This document shows positions 1 through 6,672 of a DNA stretch of 6,672 nt, piece by piece (the first letter of the stretch is position 1; the number at the start of each line of letters is the position of its first letter). Below the pieces are notes generated by a model. That model had not been told where the DNA came from. It ran no database searches and worked only from the letters and a program-made list of their open reading frames with translations. The position numbers and the translations under genes were made by a program. This DNA comes from UBA1715 sp045599365. Lineage in GTDB: Bacteria > Bacteroidota > Bacteroidia > Bacteroidales > UBA1715. The DNA lies in assembly GCA_045599365.1 (NCBI GenBank), contig JAZRVS010000091.1:1-6672 (forward strand), written 5' to 3'.

Positions 1-1
1 C

Positions 2-1357
2 AAGCTAAAAACATTGAATTTCGTTATCCATAGTCAAGAACATTTGGAAAATATTCTTGCTGCTGGCGAACGTGTTGATGGTTCAAGTTTATTCCCATTT
101 ATTGAGGCTGGAAAGAGCGATTTATATGTAGTTCCTCGTTACAAAACTGCATTTTTGAATCCATTCAACGAATTGCCAACTGTTGATTTGTTGTGTTCTT
201 TCTTCAATCGCGATGGCGAACCATTTGAAAGCAGTCCACAATACATTCTTCACAAAGCAGCTCAACAATTCAAAGCGACTACAGGTCTTGAAATGGAGAC
301 TATGGGTGAACTTGAATATTATGTAATTGACGAAGCTGAAGATTTATATCAAACACCAGATCAAAAAGGTTACCATGAAAGTACTCCATTCAACAAATTC
401 ACTGATTTGCGTATGGAAGCAATGGAAATGATTGCACAATGTGGTGGTTTGATTAAATATGGTCACTCCGAAGTTGGTAACTTCACACAAGATGGTAAAA
501 TCTACGAACAAAACGAAATTGAGTTCTTGCCAACAAACATTGAAGATGCTGCAGATCAATTAGTTGTTGCAAAATGGGTAATGCGTCAGGTTGCGTATCA
601 ATATGGCGTTACATTAACATTCGCGCCAAAAATCACAGTTGGAAAAGCTGGTAGCGGTATGCACGTTCATTGTAAATTCACGAAAGATGGCAAGTCGGTA
701 ATGACGAAAAATGGGGAATTGACAGACGAAGCTAAAAAAGCAATCGCAGGATATATGATAGCTGGAACATCGTTGCCAGCATTCGGTAATCCACACCCTC
801 TTTCTTTCATGCGTTTGGTTCCTCATCAAGAAGCACCAACGTCGCTTTGTTGGTCATTCTCAAACAGAAGTGCATTGGTTCGTGTTCCACTTGGTTGGTT
901 GAAACAAATGGATATGGCTGCTGCAGCAAATCCAAACGAAAAAGCTTCTGATAAAGATTTCAGCGATAAACAAACATTTGAATGGCGTGCTTCTGACGCA
1001 TTTGCAGATATGTACTTATTGATGGCTGCTCTTTGTTGCGCTGCTCGTCACGGTTTCGAAGTTCCTAACGGATTGGAAGTTGCAGAAAAAACATTCGTTG
1101 GCCTTGGCGTGAACATTCACGACGAAAAGAACAAAGCCGTTCAAGAAGCATTGGAACAACTTCCTGGTTGTTGCGTTGAAGCTGCAGCTGAACTTGAAAA
1201 AGATAGAGCTATCTATACTTCAAAAGGTGTATTCTCAGACAATATAGTTGACTATATGATTAGCTATTTGAAAGCATTCGATGATGAAAAACTTCGTGCT
1301 TCGTTAGATAGCAAATCGTTGATGGAACTTGTTGAAAAATGTATCAATAACGGATAA
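2..1357 (+). CDS. glnA: Glutamine synthetase, 5'-partial (start lies left of the window)
   Basis: This enzyme would make glutamine from glutamate, ammonia and ATP in the cytosol. The frame is open from base 2 and reads KLKTLNFVI, which matches the interior of the roughly 500-residue Bacteroidales enzyme. The TTG at 14 is therefore probably an internal Leu codon, and about 45-50 N-terminal residues (part of the beta-grasp domain) are missing. Visible catalytic-domain motifs are the metal-binding GELEYY near 305-322, the GKAGSGMHVH nucleotide/glutamate loop at 641-670, NRSALVRVP at 863-889 and the E-x-R motif (EWR) at 980-988. The C-terminal part has no NLYDLPP-type adenylylation loop, so GlnE-type tyrosine modification is unlikely. 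The codons look like those of a well-expressed gene (many GTT, GCT, TTC, AAC). A strong terminator follows. A gamma-glutamyl-amine ligase of the same fold cannot be fully excluded, but a glutamine synthetase is much more likely. Confidence 0.93.
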   Translation, partial: KLKTLNFVIHSQEHLENILAAGERVDGSSLFPFIEAGKSDLYVVPRYKTAFLNPFNELPTVDLLCSFFNRDGEPFESSPQYILHKAAQQFKATTGLEMETMGELEYYVIDEAEDLYQTPDQKGYHESTPFNKFTDLRMEAMEMIAQCGGLIKYGHSEVGNFTQDGKIYEQNEIEFLPTNIEDAADQLVVAKWVMRQVAYQYGVTLTFAPKITVGKAGSGMHVHCKFTKDGKSVMTKNGELTDEAKKAIAGYMIAGTSLPAFGNPHPLSFMRLVPHQEAPTSLCWSFSNRSALVRVPLGWLKQMDMAAAANPNEKASDKDFSDKQTFEWRASDAFADMYLLMAALCCAARHGFEVPNGLEVAEKTFVGLGVNIHDEKNKAVQEALEQLPGCCVEAAAELEKDRAIYTSKGVFSDNIVDYMISYLKAFDDEKLRASLDSKSLMELVEKCINNG

Positions 1358-1396
1358 TTAGATATTTCTATTCGTTACATATAACAAATATTCTTT

Positions 1397-1425
1397 GTAG
1401 AGGCGCAACCTAATTGCGTCTCTAC
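1397..1425. repeat. Palindromic repeat-like element (GTAGAG-GCGCAA / TTGCGTCTCTAC)
   Basis: The arms GTAGAGGCGCAA and TTGCGTCTCTAC are inverted copies except for one base. From memory, near-identical palindromes of the form GTAGAGACGC...GCGTCTCTAC occur in many copies in Bacteroidota and cyanobacterial genomes. That makes this stem plausibly a dispersed REP-like or miniature element that serves as a terminator. Only one copy is in the window, so the repeat status is inferred. Confidence 0.4.
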
Positions 1426-1431
1426 TTTTTT
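1397..1431 (+). terminator. Intrinsic terminator after the glutamine synthetase gene
   Basis: A 12-bp stem (1397-1408 with 1414-1425, one G-U pair) closes on the 5-base loop CCTAA and is followed directly by six T (1426-1431). It lies 39 bases after the glutamine synthetase stop codon. It ends only 6 bases before the mutS2 ATG, so the hairpin also occupies the mutS2 leader. Confidence 0.85.
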
Positions 1432-1437
1432 ACAAAA

Positions 1438-3837
1438 ATGTCGTTGTATCCACAAAATATTGAAGAAAAAATTGGATTTTCTGAAATCCGAACTTTATTA
1501 CTTTCGTTATGTCAATGCGAAATTGGCAAAAAACGTATTCAACAACTCAACTTTTCAATTGACAAAGAGGAAATATCTACAAGACTTTCACAAGTCAACG
1601 AAATGATGGAAATTATAACAACGAAAGATGAATTTCCCACTCCATCGTTCTCTCACATAAATGACGCGATATCACGAATACGCCCAGAAGATACATATTT
1701 AACGACAAGTGAATTTCACACTTTGAGAAAATCATTAGTGGAAATTCAAGAAATTCTTAGTTATTTTAATACAAACGAAGAAAAATTTCCAACACTACAA
1801 GAATTAGCCAAACCCATAATTATTTCAAAAGACATTTGCCGAATTATTGATAGAATTATTGACCCCAATGGGAATTTGCGAGACAATGCATCAACAAAGT
1901 TGATAGAAATTCGCAACGAAATTTCACAAAAAAAGAGAATTCTCAACAAAATAATGTCTCAGAAATTGGCAATTGCTCGACAAGAAGGTTGGATAGAACA
2001 AAATTCCGAACTATCAATCCGTGATGGACGATTGGTTCTCCCAATGAATAGCACTCATAAACGGAAAATACAAGGAATCGTTCATGATGAATCTTCTACT
2101 GGAAAAACATCTTTCGTAGAGCCTGTAGAAGCATTTGAAACAAACAACACAATTGCGAATTTAGAGTTTGAAGAACAGAAAGAAATTATTCGCATACTTC
2201 GTAGCACTACTACAGAAATACGACCATATCTACCAGATATAGAATGTGCCTACAATTTTTTAGGAGAAATTGATGCAATTTCTGCAAAAGCGAAATTTTC
2301 AATTGAAATAGACGCGCAATGTCCAACAATCTCCAAGCAAATGGAATTGGATTTATTGAAAGCACGACATCCACTCCTCTATTTATCTTTCAAAAGAAAT
2401 AAAAAGGACGTTATTCCACTTCATTTGAATCTCAACAAATCACAACGAATTATTGTTATTTCAGGTCCAAATGCTGGAGGAAAATCTGTTTGTATGAAAA
2501 CGGTCATTTTGCTACAATATATGTTTCAATGTGGTTTACCAATCCCTGCCGATGAACAAAGCAAGATGAATATTTTCAACAACATCTTAATTGATATTGG
2601 AGACGAACAGTCACTTGAAAACGATTTAAGTACCTATTCGTCCCACTTATTAAATATGAAAATATTTTTAGAACGTGCTAACAACAAGACGTTACTTGCC
2701 ATTGATGAATTTGGAACAGGGACAGAACCTATTTTAGGAGGTGCAATAGCCGAAAGTGTATTAGAGACTCTCAATGCTAAAGGGGCTTTTGGCATAATTA
2801 CCACACATTATAGTAATTTAAAACACGCAGCAACAACAATTCCAGGAATTATAAATGGAGCAATGTTGTTTGACATGAGCAATATGAAACCACTCTACAA
2901 ACTAAGAATGGGATCAGCAGGCAATTCTTTTGCTTTTGAAATTGCTCGTTCCATAGGTTTACCTCTTTCAACAATTGACAAAGCAAAATCAAAAATTAAA
3001 CAAGAACACATTAATTATGACGAAAATCTCAAAAAACTTGAAATTGAGAAACAATATATTTATAAAAAGAAAGAAGATTTACGAAAGCAAGAACAACAAT
3101 TAGAAAATTTAAAATCTGATTACACTCTCAAGCTAAAAAAAATAAACGAAAAACGACAAGAAATTATTGAAAATGCTGAACGAGAAATATACGAAGTTTT
3201 AGATTCTGCCAATAAAAAAATAGAACAGACAATTCGTAATATTAAAGAATCAAACGCCAATAAAGAAACTACCAAACAAGTTCGAGAGGAATTACAATCA
3301 TTCATAGAACAAACAAGAATAAAAACAAGCAAAATTGTCAAACAACAAACCAATACCACAAAAAATAAAATTGAGAAGCAAGATTTTACAGTTGGTTCTT
3401 ATGTAAAAATGAAAGGTCAAAATACAGCAGGAGAAATTATTGAAATTCATGACAAAAATGCTATAGTTTCATTTGGAAATATAAAAATGACCGTTGCAAT
3501 ACATAAATTAGAAATTGCAAGTAAACCACACTTTGAAACAAAAACCATTGTTGTTGCATCTTCGCTTCAAAACATTGCAGAAAAACGAAAGACATTTGTT
3601 CCACACCTTGACCTTCGTGGAATACGAGGGAATGATGCCCTAAACCAAGTTAAGGACTTTGTGGAAACAGCTAATATGCTACAAATAAAACACTTAGAAA
3701 TTCTGCATGGTAAAGGTTACGGAATTCTTAGAAAACTTATCCGCGACTATCTAAACACTCTCAATTTTGTAGAATCAAGTGAAGATGCACCAATAGAAAT
3801 GGGTGGCGATGGGATTACAATAGTAAAACTTTACTAA
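1438..3837 (+). CDS. mutS2: MutS2 family ATPase/Smr endonuclease
   Basis: The 799-residue protein has the usual MutS2 length and plan. Residues 1 to about 320 are the helical core/lever region; MutS2 lacks the MutS mismatch-reading domain. The ATPase follows, with Walker A GPNAGGKS (343-350), GDEQS (388-392), STYSSH (398-403), Walker B LLAIDE (419-424, DEFGTGTEP variant) and the TTH switch histidine H457. A charged coiled coil spans about 525-610, a KOW-like beta segment about 650-698, and a C-terminal Smr domain has LDLRG (724-728) and HGKGYG (757-762). The family is known to restrain recombination in some bacteria and, in Bacillus, to act on collided ribosomes; which applies here cannot be told. 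I chose ATG 1438 because the upstream in-frame TTG (1414) lies inside the terminator stem and the family N-terminus begins near SLYPQNIEEKIGF. No Shine-Dalgarno is visible. Codons are more A/T-rich than in its neighbours. Confidence 0.95.
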   Translation: MSLYPQNIEEKIGFSEIRTLLLSLCQCEIGKKRIQQLNFSIDKEEISTRLSQVNEMMEIITTKDEFPTPSFSHINDAISRIRPEDTYLTTSEFHTLRKSLVEIQEILSYFNTNEEKFPTLQELAKPIIISKDICRIIDRIIDPNGNLRDNASTKLIEIRNEISQKKRILNKIMSQKLAIARQEGWIEQNSELSIRDGRLVLPMNSTHKRKIQGIVHDESSTGKTSFVEPVEAFETNNTIANLEFEEQKEIIRILRSTTTEIRPYLPDIECAYNFLGEIDAISAKAKFSIEIDAQCPTISKQMELDLLKARHPLLYLSFKRNKKDVIPLHLNLNKSQRIIVISGPNAGGKSVCMKTVILLQYMFQCGLPIPADEQSKMNIFNNILIDIGDEQSLENDLSTYSSHLLNMKIFLERANNKTLLAIDEFGTGTEPILGGAIAESVLETLNAKGAFGIITTHYSNLKHAATTIPGIINGAMLFDMSNMKPLYKLRMGSAGNSFAFEIARSIGLPLSTIDKAKSKIKQEHINYDENLKKLEIEKQYIYKKKEDLRKQEQQLENLKSDYTLKLKKINEKRQEIIENAEREIYEVLDSANKKIEQTIRNIKESNANKETTKQVREELQSFIEQTRIKTSKIVKQQTNTTKNKIEKQDFTVGSYVKMKGQNTAGEIIEIHDKNAIVSFGNIKMTVAIHKLEIASKPHFETKTIVVASSLQNIAEKRKTFVPHLDLRGIRGNDALNQVKDFVETANMLQIKHLEILHGKGYGILRKLIRDYLNTLNFVESSEDAPIEMGGDGITIVKLY

Positions 3838-3888
3838 AAGACTATAATTTCAATAATTAGAGTTTAAAGATTTACTATAGTTTGAGTA

Positions 3889-3924
3889 AAAAAAGAGAAA
3901 AAGTAAAAACTTTTTCTCTTTTTT
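3889..3924. terminator. Bidirectional intrinsic terminator between mutS2 and ilvC
   Basis: A perfect 16-bp inverted repeat (3889-3904 AAAAAAGAGAAAAAGT, 3909-3924 its complement) has an AAAA loop. The outer ends are A-run on one side and T-run on the other, so each strand's transcript has a stem followed by U residues. It begins 51 bases after the mutS2 stop. It is about 180 bases beyond the ilvC stop on the other strand, and no better ilvC terminator is seen closer. Confidence 0.75.
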
Positions 3925-3978
3925 AGTATTTGTTAAATTTAAATGATAATGATATACATCTTGGCTATAATTTAGTTA

Positions 3979-4101
3979 TCAATTCTCAAACGAATCTCTT
4001 TGTGTAATCAACTTACCATCACGGAAATCAAACTGAAAACTGACCACTAATACCTGATTACAAAAATTGTACTGCCAACTTGTATATTGTTGCCAATTAA
4101 A
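3979..4101 (-). pseudogene. Possible C-terminal remnant of an NTF2/SnoaL-like protein
   Basis: Reading the minus strand straight on from the ilvC stop codon, 40 sense codons run to a TGA at 3979-3981. There is no ATG; an internal GTG is the only candidate start near the middle. The translation contains FQFDFRDGKLITQRDSFE, which resembles the last strands of NTF2/SnoaL-like domains (F.F.DGKI..H.D.F) and has a tryptophan-rich stretch before it. Such domains are about 110-140 residues long, so at least two thirds would be missing. The stretch is in frame with ilvC with no spacer after its TAA, as expected if a rearrangement placed ilvC against the tail of an older gene. The family match is by eye, and a chance open frame of this length is possible in non-coding DNA. 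Confidence 0.35.
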
Positions 4102-5580
4102 TTATTTGATAATTTCTTTCATTGCAGTCATTTCTGCACGAAGGTCTTCACCAACTATTTCGATTCCGTGGTAACGGATTTCAGCGTTAACGCGAACCAA
4201 CTCCATATTGTCAACGTGAGCATCTTTTCCATCGTTATAGTTTTTACCAATAACATCAGTATCAATTTTGCTCATAAAGTCTTTCAACAATGGACGACAA
4301 GCATTATCGAACAAATAACAACCATACTCAGCTGTATCAGAAATCACCTTGTTCATTTCGTACAATTTCTTACGAGCGATTGTGTTTGCAATTAGAGGAA
4401 CTTCGTGAAGTGATTCGTAGTATGCAGATTCTGGTTTGATACCAGATTCAATCATTGATTCGAATGCCAATTCAACACCAGCTTTAACCATTGCAACCAT
4501 CAAAGTACCTTTATCGAAGTATTCTTGTTCTTTGATTTCGTCATTAGTAATTGGAGTTTGTTCAAAAGCAGTTTCGCCTGTAGCTTTTCTCCATGTCAAC
4601 AATTTAACATCGTTGTTAGCCCAGTCTTCCATCATAGTCTTAGAAAATTCACCAGAAATGATGTCAGCCATGTGTTTGCGGTAAAGAGGACGCATAATTT
4701 CCTTCATTTCTTCAGCAAGATAGAAAGCTTTCAATTTTGCTGGATTAGAAAGACGGTCCATCATATTTGTGATGCCACCAATCTTCAAAGCTTCTGTGAT
4801 AGTTTCCCAACCATATTGAATAAACTTAGCTGCCCAAGCAGGATTGATACCTTTTTCAACCATTTTGTCAAAGCAAAGAAGAGAACCTGTTTGCAACATA
4901 CCGCAAAGGATAGTTTGTTCGCCCATAAGGTCTGATTTTACTTCAGCCACGAAAGAAGAAGAAAGAACACCAGCACGATCTCCACCGATAGCAGAAACGT
5001 AAGCTTTAGCTATTTCCATACCATCACCATTAGGATCGTTTTCGCGGTGAACAGCAAGCAAACAAGGAACACCAAAACCACGAGTATATTCAGCACGGAC
5101 TTCAGTTCCAGGACATTTTGGAGCGACCATGATTACCGTAATATCCTTACGAATTTGCATTCCTTCTTCAACAATGTTGAAACCGTGAGAATAAGAAAGA
5201 CAAGCACCAGTCTTCATCAAAGGAAGAGCTTTTTTAAGAACTGGAGAGTGTTGTTTATCTGGAGTTAAGTTAAGAACCAAGTCTGCAGTTGGAATCAATT
5301 CCTCGAAAGTACCAACTTTAAAACCAGCTTCAGTAGCATTTTTCCAAGATTGTCTTTTTTGGTCGATAGCCTCCTGACGCAAAGCGTATGAAACATCCAA
5401 TCCACTATCTCTCATGTTCAAACCTTGGTTGAAACCTTGAGCGCCACAACCTAAAATAACAACTTTTTTACCTTTTAAATAGTTACAACCATTTGCGAAT
5501 TCCGAACGGTCCATAAAGTCGCATTTTCCAAGTTCTGCCAATTTAATGCGGAATGGAATTTCATTAAAATAATTTGCCAT
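4102..5580 (-). CDS. ilvC: Ketol-acid reductoisomerase, class II (long form)
   Basis: This enzyme converts 2-acetolactate or 2-aceto-2-hydroxybutyrate to the dihydroxy acids of valine/leucine and isoleucine synthesis, using NADPH and Mg2+. The 492-residue protein is co-linear with E. coli IlvC (491). The Rossmann motif is GCGAQG (45-50). The cofactor-selecting residues R68, R76 and S78 are kept, so NADPH preference is expected. The catalytic set H132, K155, D217, E221, E389, E393 and S414 is complete at E. coli numbering. The duplicated knotted C-terminal domain marks class II; the short class I form is about 330-350 residues. The ATG at 5580 gives the conserved MANYFN start and follows an A/T-rich leader without Shine-Dalgarno. 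No other ilv or leu gene is adjacent, so it is probably transcribed alone or after the MFS gene. Confidence 0.97.
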   Translation of the reverse strand: MANYFNEIPFRIKLAELGKCDFMDRSEFANGCNYLKGKKVVILGCGAQGFNQGLNMRDSGLDVSYALRQEAIDQKRQSWKNATEAGFKVGTFEELIPTADLVLNLTPDKQHSPVLKKALPLMKTGACLSYSHGFNIVEEGMQIRKDITVIMVAPKCPGTEVRAEYTRGFGVPCLLAVHRENDPNGDGMEIAKAYVSAIGGDRAGVLSSSFVAEVKSDLMGEQTILCGMLQTGSLLCFDKMVEKGINPAWAAKFIQYGWETITEALKIGGITNMMDRLSNPAKLKAFYLAEEMKEIMRPLYRKHMADIISGEFSKTMMEDWANNDVKLLTWRKATGETAFEQTPITNDEIKEQEYFDKGTLMVAMVKAGVELAFESMIESGIKPESAYYESLHEVPLIANTIARKKLYEMNKVISDTAEYGCYLFDNACRPLLKDFMSKIDTDVIGKNYNDGKDAHVDNMELVRVNAEIRYHGIEIVGEDLRAEMTAMKEIIK

Positions 5581-5597
5581 TATTACTTTTTATTAAG

Positions 5598-5636
5598 TTA
5601 AACATCAATATCGTATGGGTTATACTTCTCGCCCAT
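5598..5636 (-). other. Mini-ORF of 12 codons in the ilvC leader
   Basis: An ATG at 5636 opens the reading MGEKYNPYDIDV and stops at TAA 5598-5600, 17 bases before the ilvC ATG and out of frame with it. It could be a short upstream ORF affecting ilvC translation. It is not rich in Ile, Val or Leu, so it does not look like a classical branched-chain attenuation leader peptide, and no paired terminator/antiterminator stems follow it. It may be chance. Confidence 0.15.
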
Positions 5637-5645
5637 TTCAACTTA

Positions 5646-5653
5646 CAAAGTAA
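5646..5653 (-). promoter_or_regulatory. ilvC: Candidate -7 element for ilvC (TTACTTTG)
   Basis: On the minus strand TTACTTTG matches the Bacteroidetes -7 consensus TAnnTTTG at all but one defined position and lies 65 bases upstream of the ilvC ATG. An ATTG is found upstream, but only 12 bases away, closer than the usual spacing to the -33 element. A start site near 5640 would give a leader of about 60 bases. Confidence 0.35.
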
Positions 5654-5666
5654 CAATTTTTTTTGC

Positions 5667-5683
5667 AATCATTGATAATGATT
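5667..5683. promoter_or_regulatory. Perfect inverted repeat upstream of ilvC, possible operator
   Basis: AATCATT-GAT-AATGATT is a perfect 7-bp palindrome with a 3-base centre. It sits about 14 bases upstream of the candidate ilvC -7 element, across the position a -33 box would take. This is typical of a dimeric repressor or activator site. As an RNA hairpin it would be weak and is not followed by a U-run on the minus strand, so an operator is the better reading. The regulator is unknown. Confidence 0.3.
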
Positions 5684-5685
5684 TC

Positions 5686-5710
5686 GTCATTTTTACGAAC
5701 AAGAAATGAC
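5686..5710. repeat. Inverted repeat just after the MFS stop codon
   Basis: GTCATTT (5686-5692) and AAATGAC (5704-5710) are exact inverted copies around an 11-base spacer, starting 2 bases after the MFS gene's TAG. It could mark the 3' end of the transporter transcript, but the stem is short and lacks a U-run, so termination would be poor. Confidence 0.25.
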
Positions 5711-5712
5711 TT

Positions 5713-6672
5713 CTATCGTAATTTATTTTGTAGAAAATGCTTTTTCCCAAAAATAAAGAAACCTACAACGCCTACAATATTTATAATCCACGCACTCCAA
5801 AATGCTTCGTAATAACCCAAATATTCCGCCAATATACCACCAGCAAGCATTCCGAGTCCAATACCAACATCCCAAGAAACAAGTAAAGATGAATTGGCTG
5901 TACCACGTTGTGAATTTGGTGCGAGATTTATAAACATAGTTTGATATGCTGGCCACATGTGACCATTTCCTAATCCAATTATTAGTGCTGCACCATAATA
6001 CCCTATTTCATTATGTAAAAACGCAAACATAAAATAGCCAACAAGTGAGATTAAACTACCAATTCCTGCATTTTGTACTACCCGACCTTTTCGCAGTGAT
6101 TGTGCGCCAACAAGTCTTGATAATATAAGTCCTATTGCAAGCAACATAAAGAAGAATCCTGTACCACCAACTATATTCAACTCTTCTTTACCATAAATAG
6201 CTACATAGGTCGACACAACGCCATAGGAAAAAGCGAAACAAATCATACAAATTGCTTGTCTCCAACCTTTTAATAGGAAAAATCTATCCAACGAAATTGT
6301 TTGTTTTTGTTTATTAATTTCTCTTTGTGGCAATTTAATCGTTGAATTTATAACAAACCCTAACGCTGCGACAAAAAGAGAAACTGTAAATAATATATCA
6401 TAATTTCCTTCACTCACATCAAAAATCCAAAGAGCGACAGACGGACTAATTGCTGTCGCTAAATTATTACTTAAGCCGTAATATCCTATACCTTCGGCCC
6501 TCCGAGATGATGGCAAAACATCAATCGCAACCGTACTATTTGACACCGTTACGGAGCCAAAAGGAGCACCATGTAATGTTCGTACAATTGCAAATAACAT
6601 CAATGATGCAGCGATATCTGCAACAATATATCCAGCAAAAAAGATAAAAAACAAAAAATAACTTATAAGCAA
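5713..6672 (-). CDS. Major facilitator superfamily transporter, N-terminus outside the window
   Basis: This is an inner-membrane secondary transporter, probably an exporter of the AraJ/YfcJ-like kind; the substrate cannot be read from sequence. The frame is open to the right edge. The TTG at 6670-6672 is probably an internal Leu codon, because MFS proteins are near 390-400 residues and only 319 are visible. About ten hydrophobic segments can be seen, fitting TM3 to TM12. The presumed TM4 carries RTLHG (31-35 of the visible part). The loop after it has SSRRAEGIGYYGL, and a charged linker (KLPQREINKQKQ) separates the two halves. The presumed TM10-11 region carries MWPAYQ and RGTANSSLLVSWDVGIGLG, a pattern common in this superfamily. 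It ends 132 bases upstream of ilvC on the same strand with no convincing terminator between, so some read-through into ilvC is possible. Confidence 0.88.
   Translation of the reverse strand: MLISYFLFFIFFAGYIVADIAASLMLFAIVRTLHGAPFGSVTVSNSTVAIDVLPSSRRAEGIGYYGLSNNLATAISPSVALWIFDVSEGNYDILFTVSLFVAALGFVINSTIKLPQREINKQKQTISLDRFFLLKGWRQAICMICFAFSYGVVSTYVAIYGKEELNIVGGTGFFFMLLAIGLILSRLVGAQSLRKGRVVQNAGIGSLISLVGYFMFAFLHNEIGYYGAALIIGLGNGHMWPAYQTMFINLAPNSQRGTANSSLLVSWDVGIGLGMLAGGILAEYLGYYEAFWSAWIINIVGVVGFFIFGKKHFLQNKLR

Noticed and set aside
14..16. TTG as the true start of the glutamine synthetase
   Set aside because: The frame is open to the left edge and the preceding residues KLKT match the family interior; the gene is simply cut by the window.
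1414..1437. Earlier TTG start for mutS2, adding 8 residues
   Set aside because: It would start inside the 3' arm of the terminator stem and adds residues not expected in the family; ATG 1438 is the natural start.
3945..3953. GATAATGAT, also present at 5674-5682, resembling half of a Fur box
   Set aside because: Only about half of the Fur consensus fits at either place, the second half diverges, the first copy is not near a start codon, and such A/T-rich 9-mers recur by chance.
3842..3973. CTATAATTT direct repeat at 3842-3850 and 3965-3973
   Set aside because: Nine A/T-rich bases in a low-GC gap; no target-site, element or promoter context supports it.
4099..4115. AAATTAT-TTG-ATAATTT inverted repeat over the ilvC stop codon
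   Set aside because: The stem is entirely A/T, only 7 bp, with no U-run after it; too weak to call a terminator.
4087..5268. Several plus-strand open frames of 70-136 codons opposite ilvC
   Set aside because: They are shadows of the well-supported ilvC coding strand with low-complexity, Phe/Ser/Asn-rich translations and no recognisable domains.
1..6672. CRISPR arrays, tRNA/rRNA genes, insertion sequences, defence genes
   Set aside because: None was seen: no regularly spaced repeats, no cloverleaf-like stretch in the gaps, and no transposase or nuclease genes apart from MutS2.

Overview
The window looks like ordinary chromosome from a low-GC member of the Bacteroidota. Three things suggest this. 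The partial glutamine synthetase has the sequence style of the roughly 500-residue enzyme found in Bacteroidales. The MutS2 has the 'IDEFGTGTEP' Walker B variant that I associate with this phylum. Start codons follow A/T-rich stretches with no Shine-Dalgarno sequence. The assignment is by recognition only; no search was run.

Layout, left to right. (1) A plus-strand glutamine synthetase gene is cut by the left edge and ends at 1357. (2) An 80-base gap holds a strong hairpin plus T-run that terminates this gene; its GTAGAG(A/G)CGCAA...TTGCGTCTCTAC sequence resembles a dispersed palindromic repeat. (3) A complete plus-strand mutS2 (1438-3837) encodes a 799-residue MutS-type ATPase with a C-terminal Smr domain. 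(4) A 264-base convergent gap holds a perfect 16-bp A/T-flanked hairpin, probably a terminator for both strands. It also holds a 40-codon minus-strand open stretch that directly abuts the ilvC stop codon and reads like the tail of an NTF2/SnoaL-like protein, probably a gene remnant. (5) A complete minus-strand ilvC (4102-5580) encodes a long, class II ketol-acid reductoisomerase with all active-site residues at the E. coli positions. (6) A 132-base upstream region has a candidate Bacteroidetes-type promoter, two inverted repeats and a 12-codon mini-ORF. (7) A minus-strand MFS transporter (5713 to the right edge) lacks its N-terminus because the window ends.

The genes do not form one pathway. 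Glutamine synthetase assimilates nitrogen, IlvC makes branched-chain amino-acid precursors, MutS2 acts in recombination control or ribosome quality control, and the transporter's substrate cannot be told. I see no undescribed multi-gene system here. The points worth a second look are the repeat-like hairpin in the mutS2 leader, the gene remnant fused to the end of ilvC together with the long-form KARI, and the structured ilvC leader.
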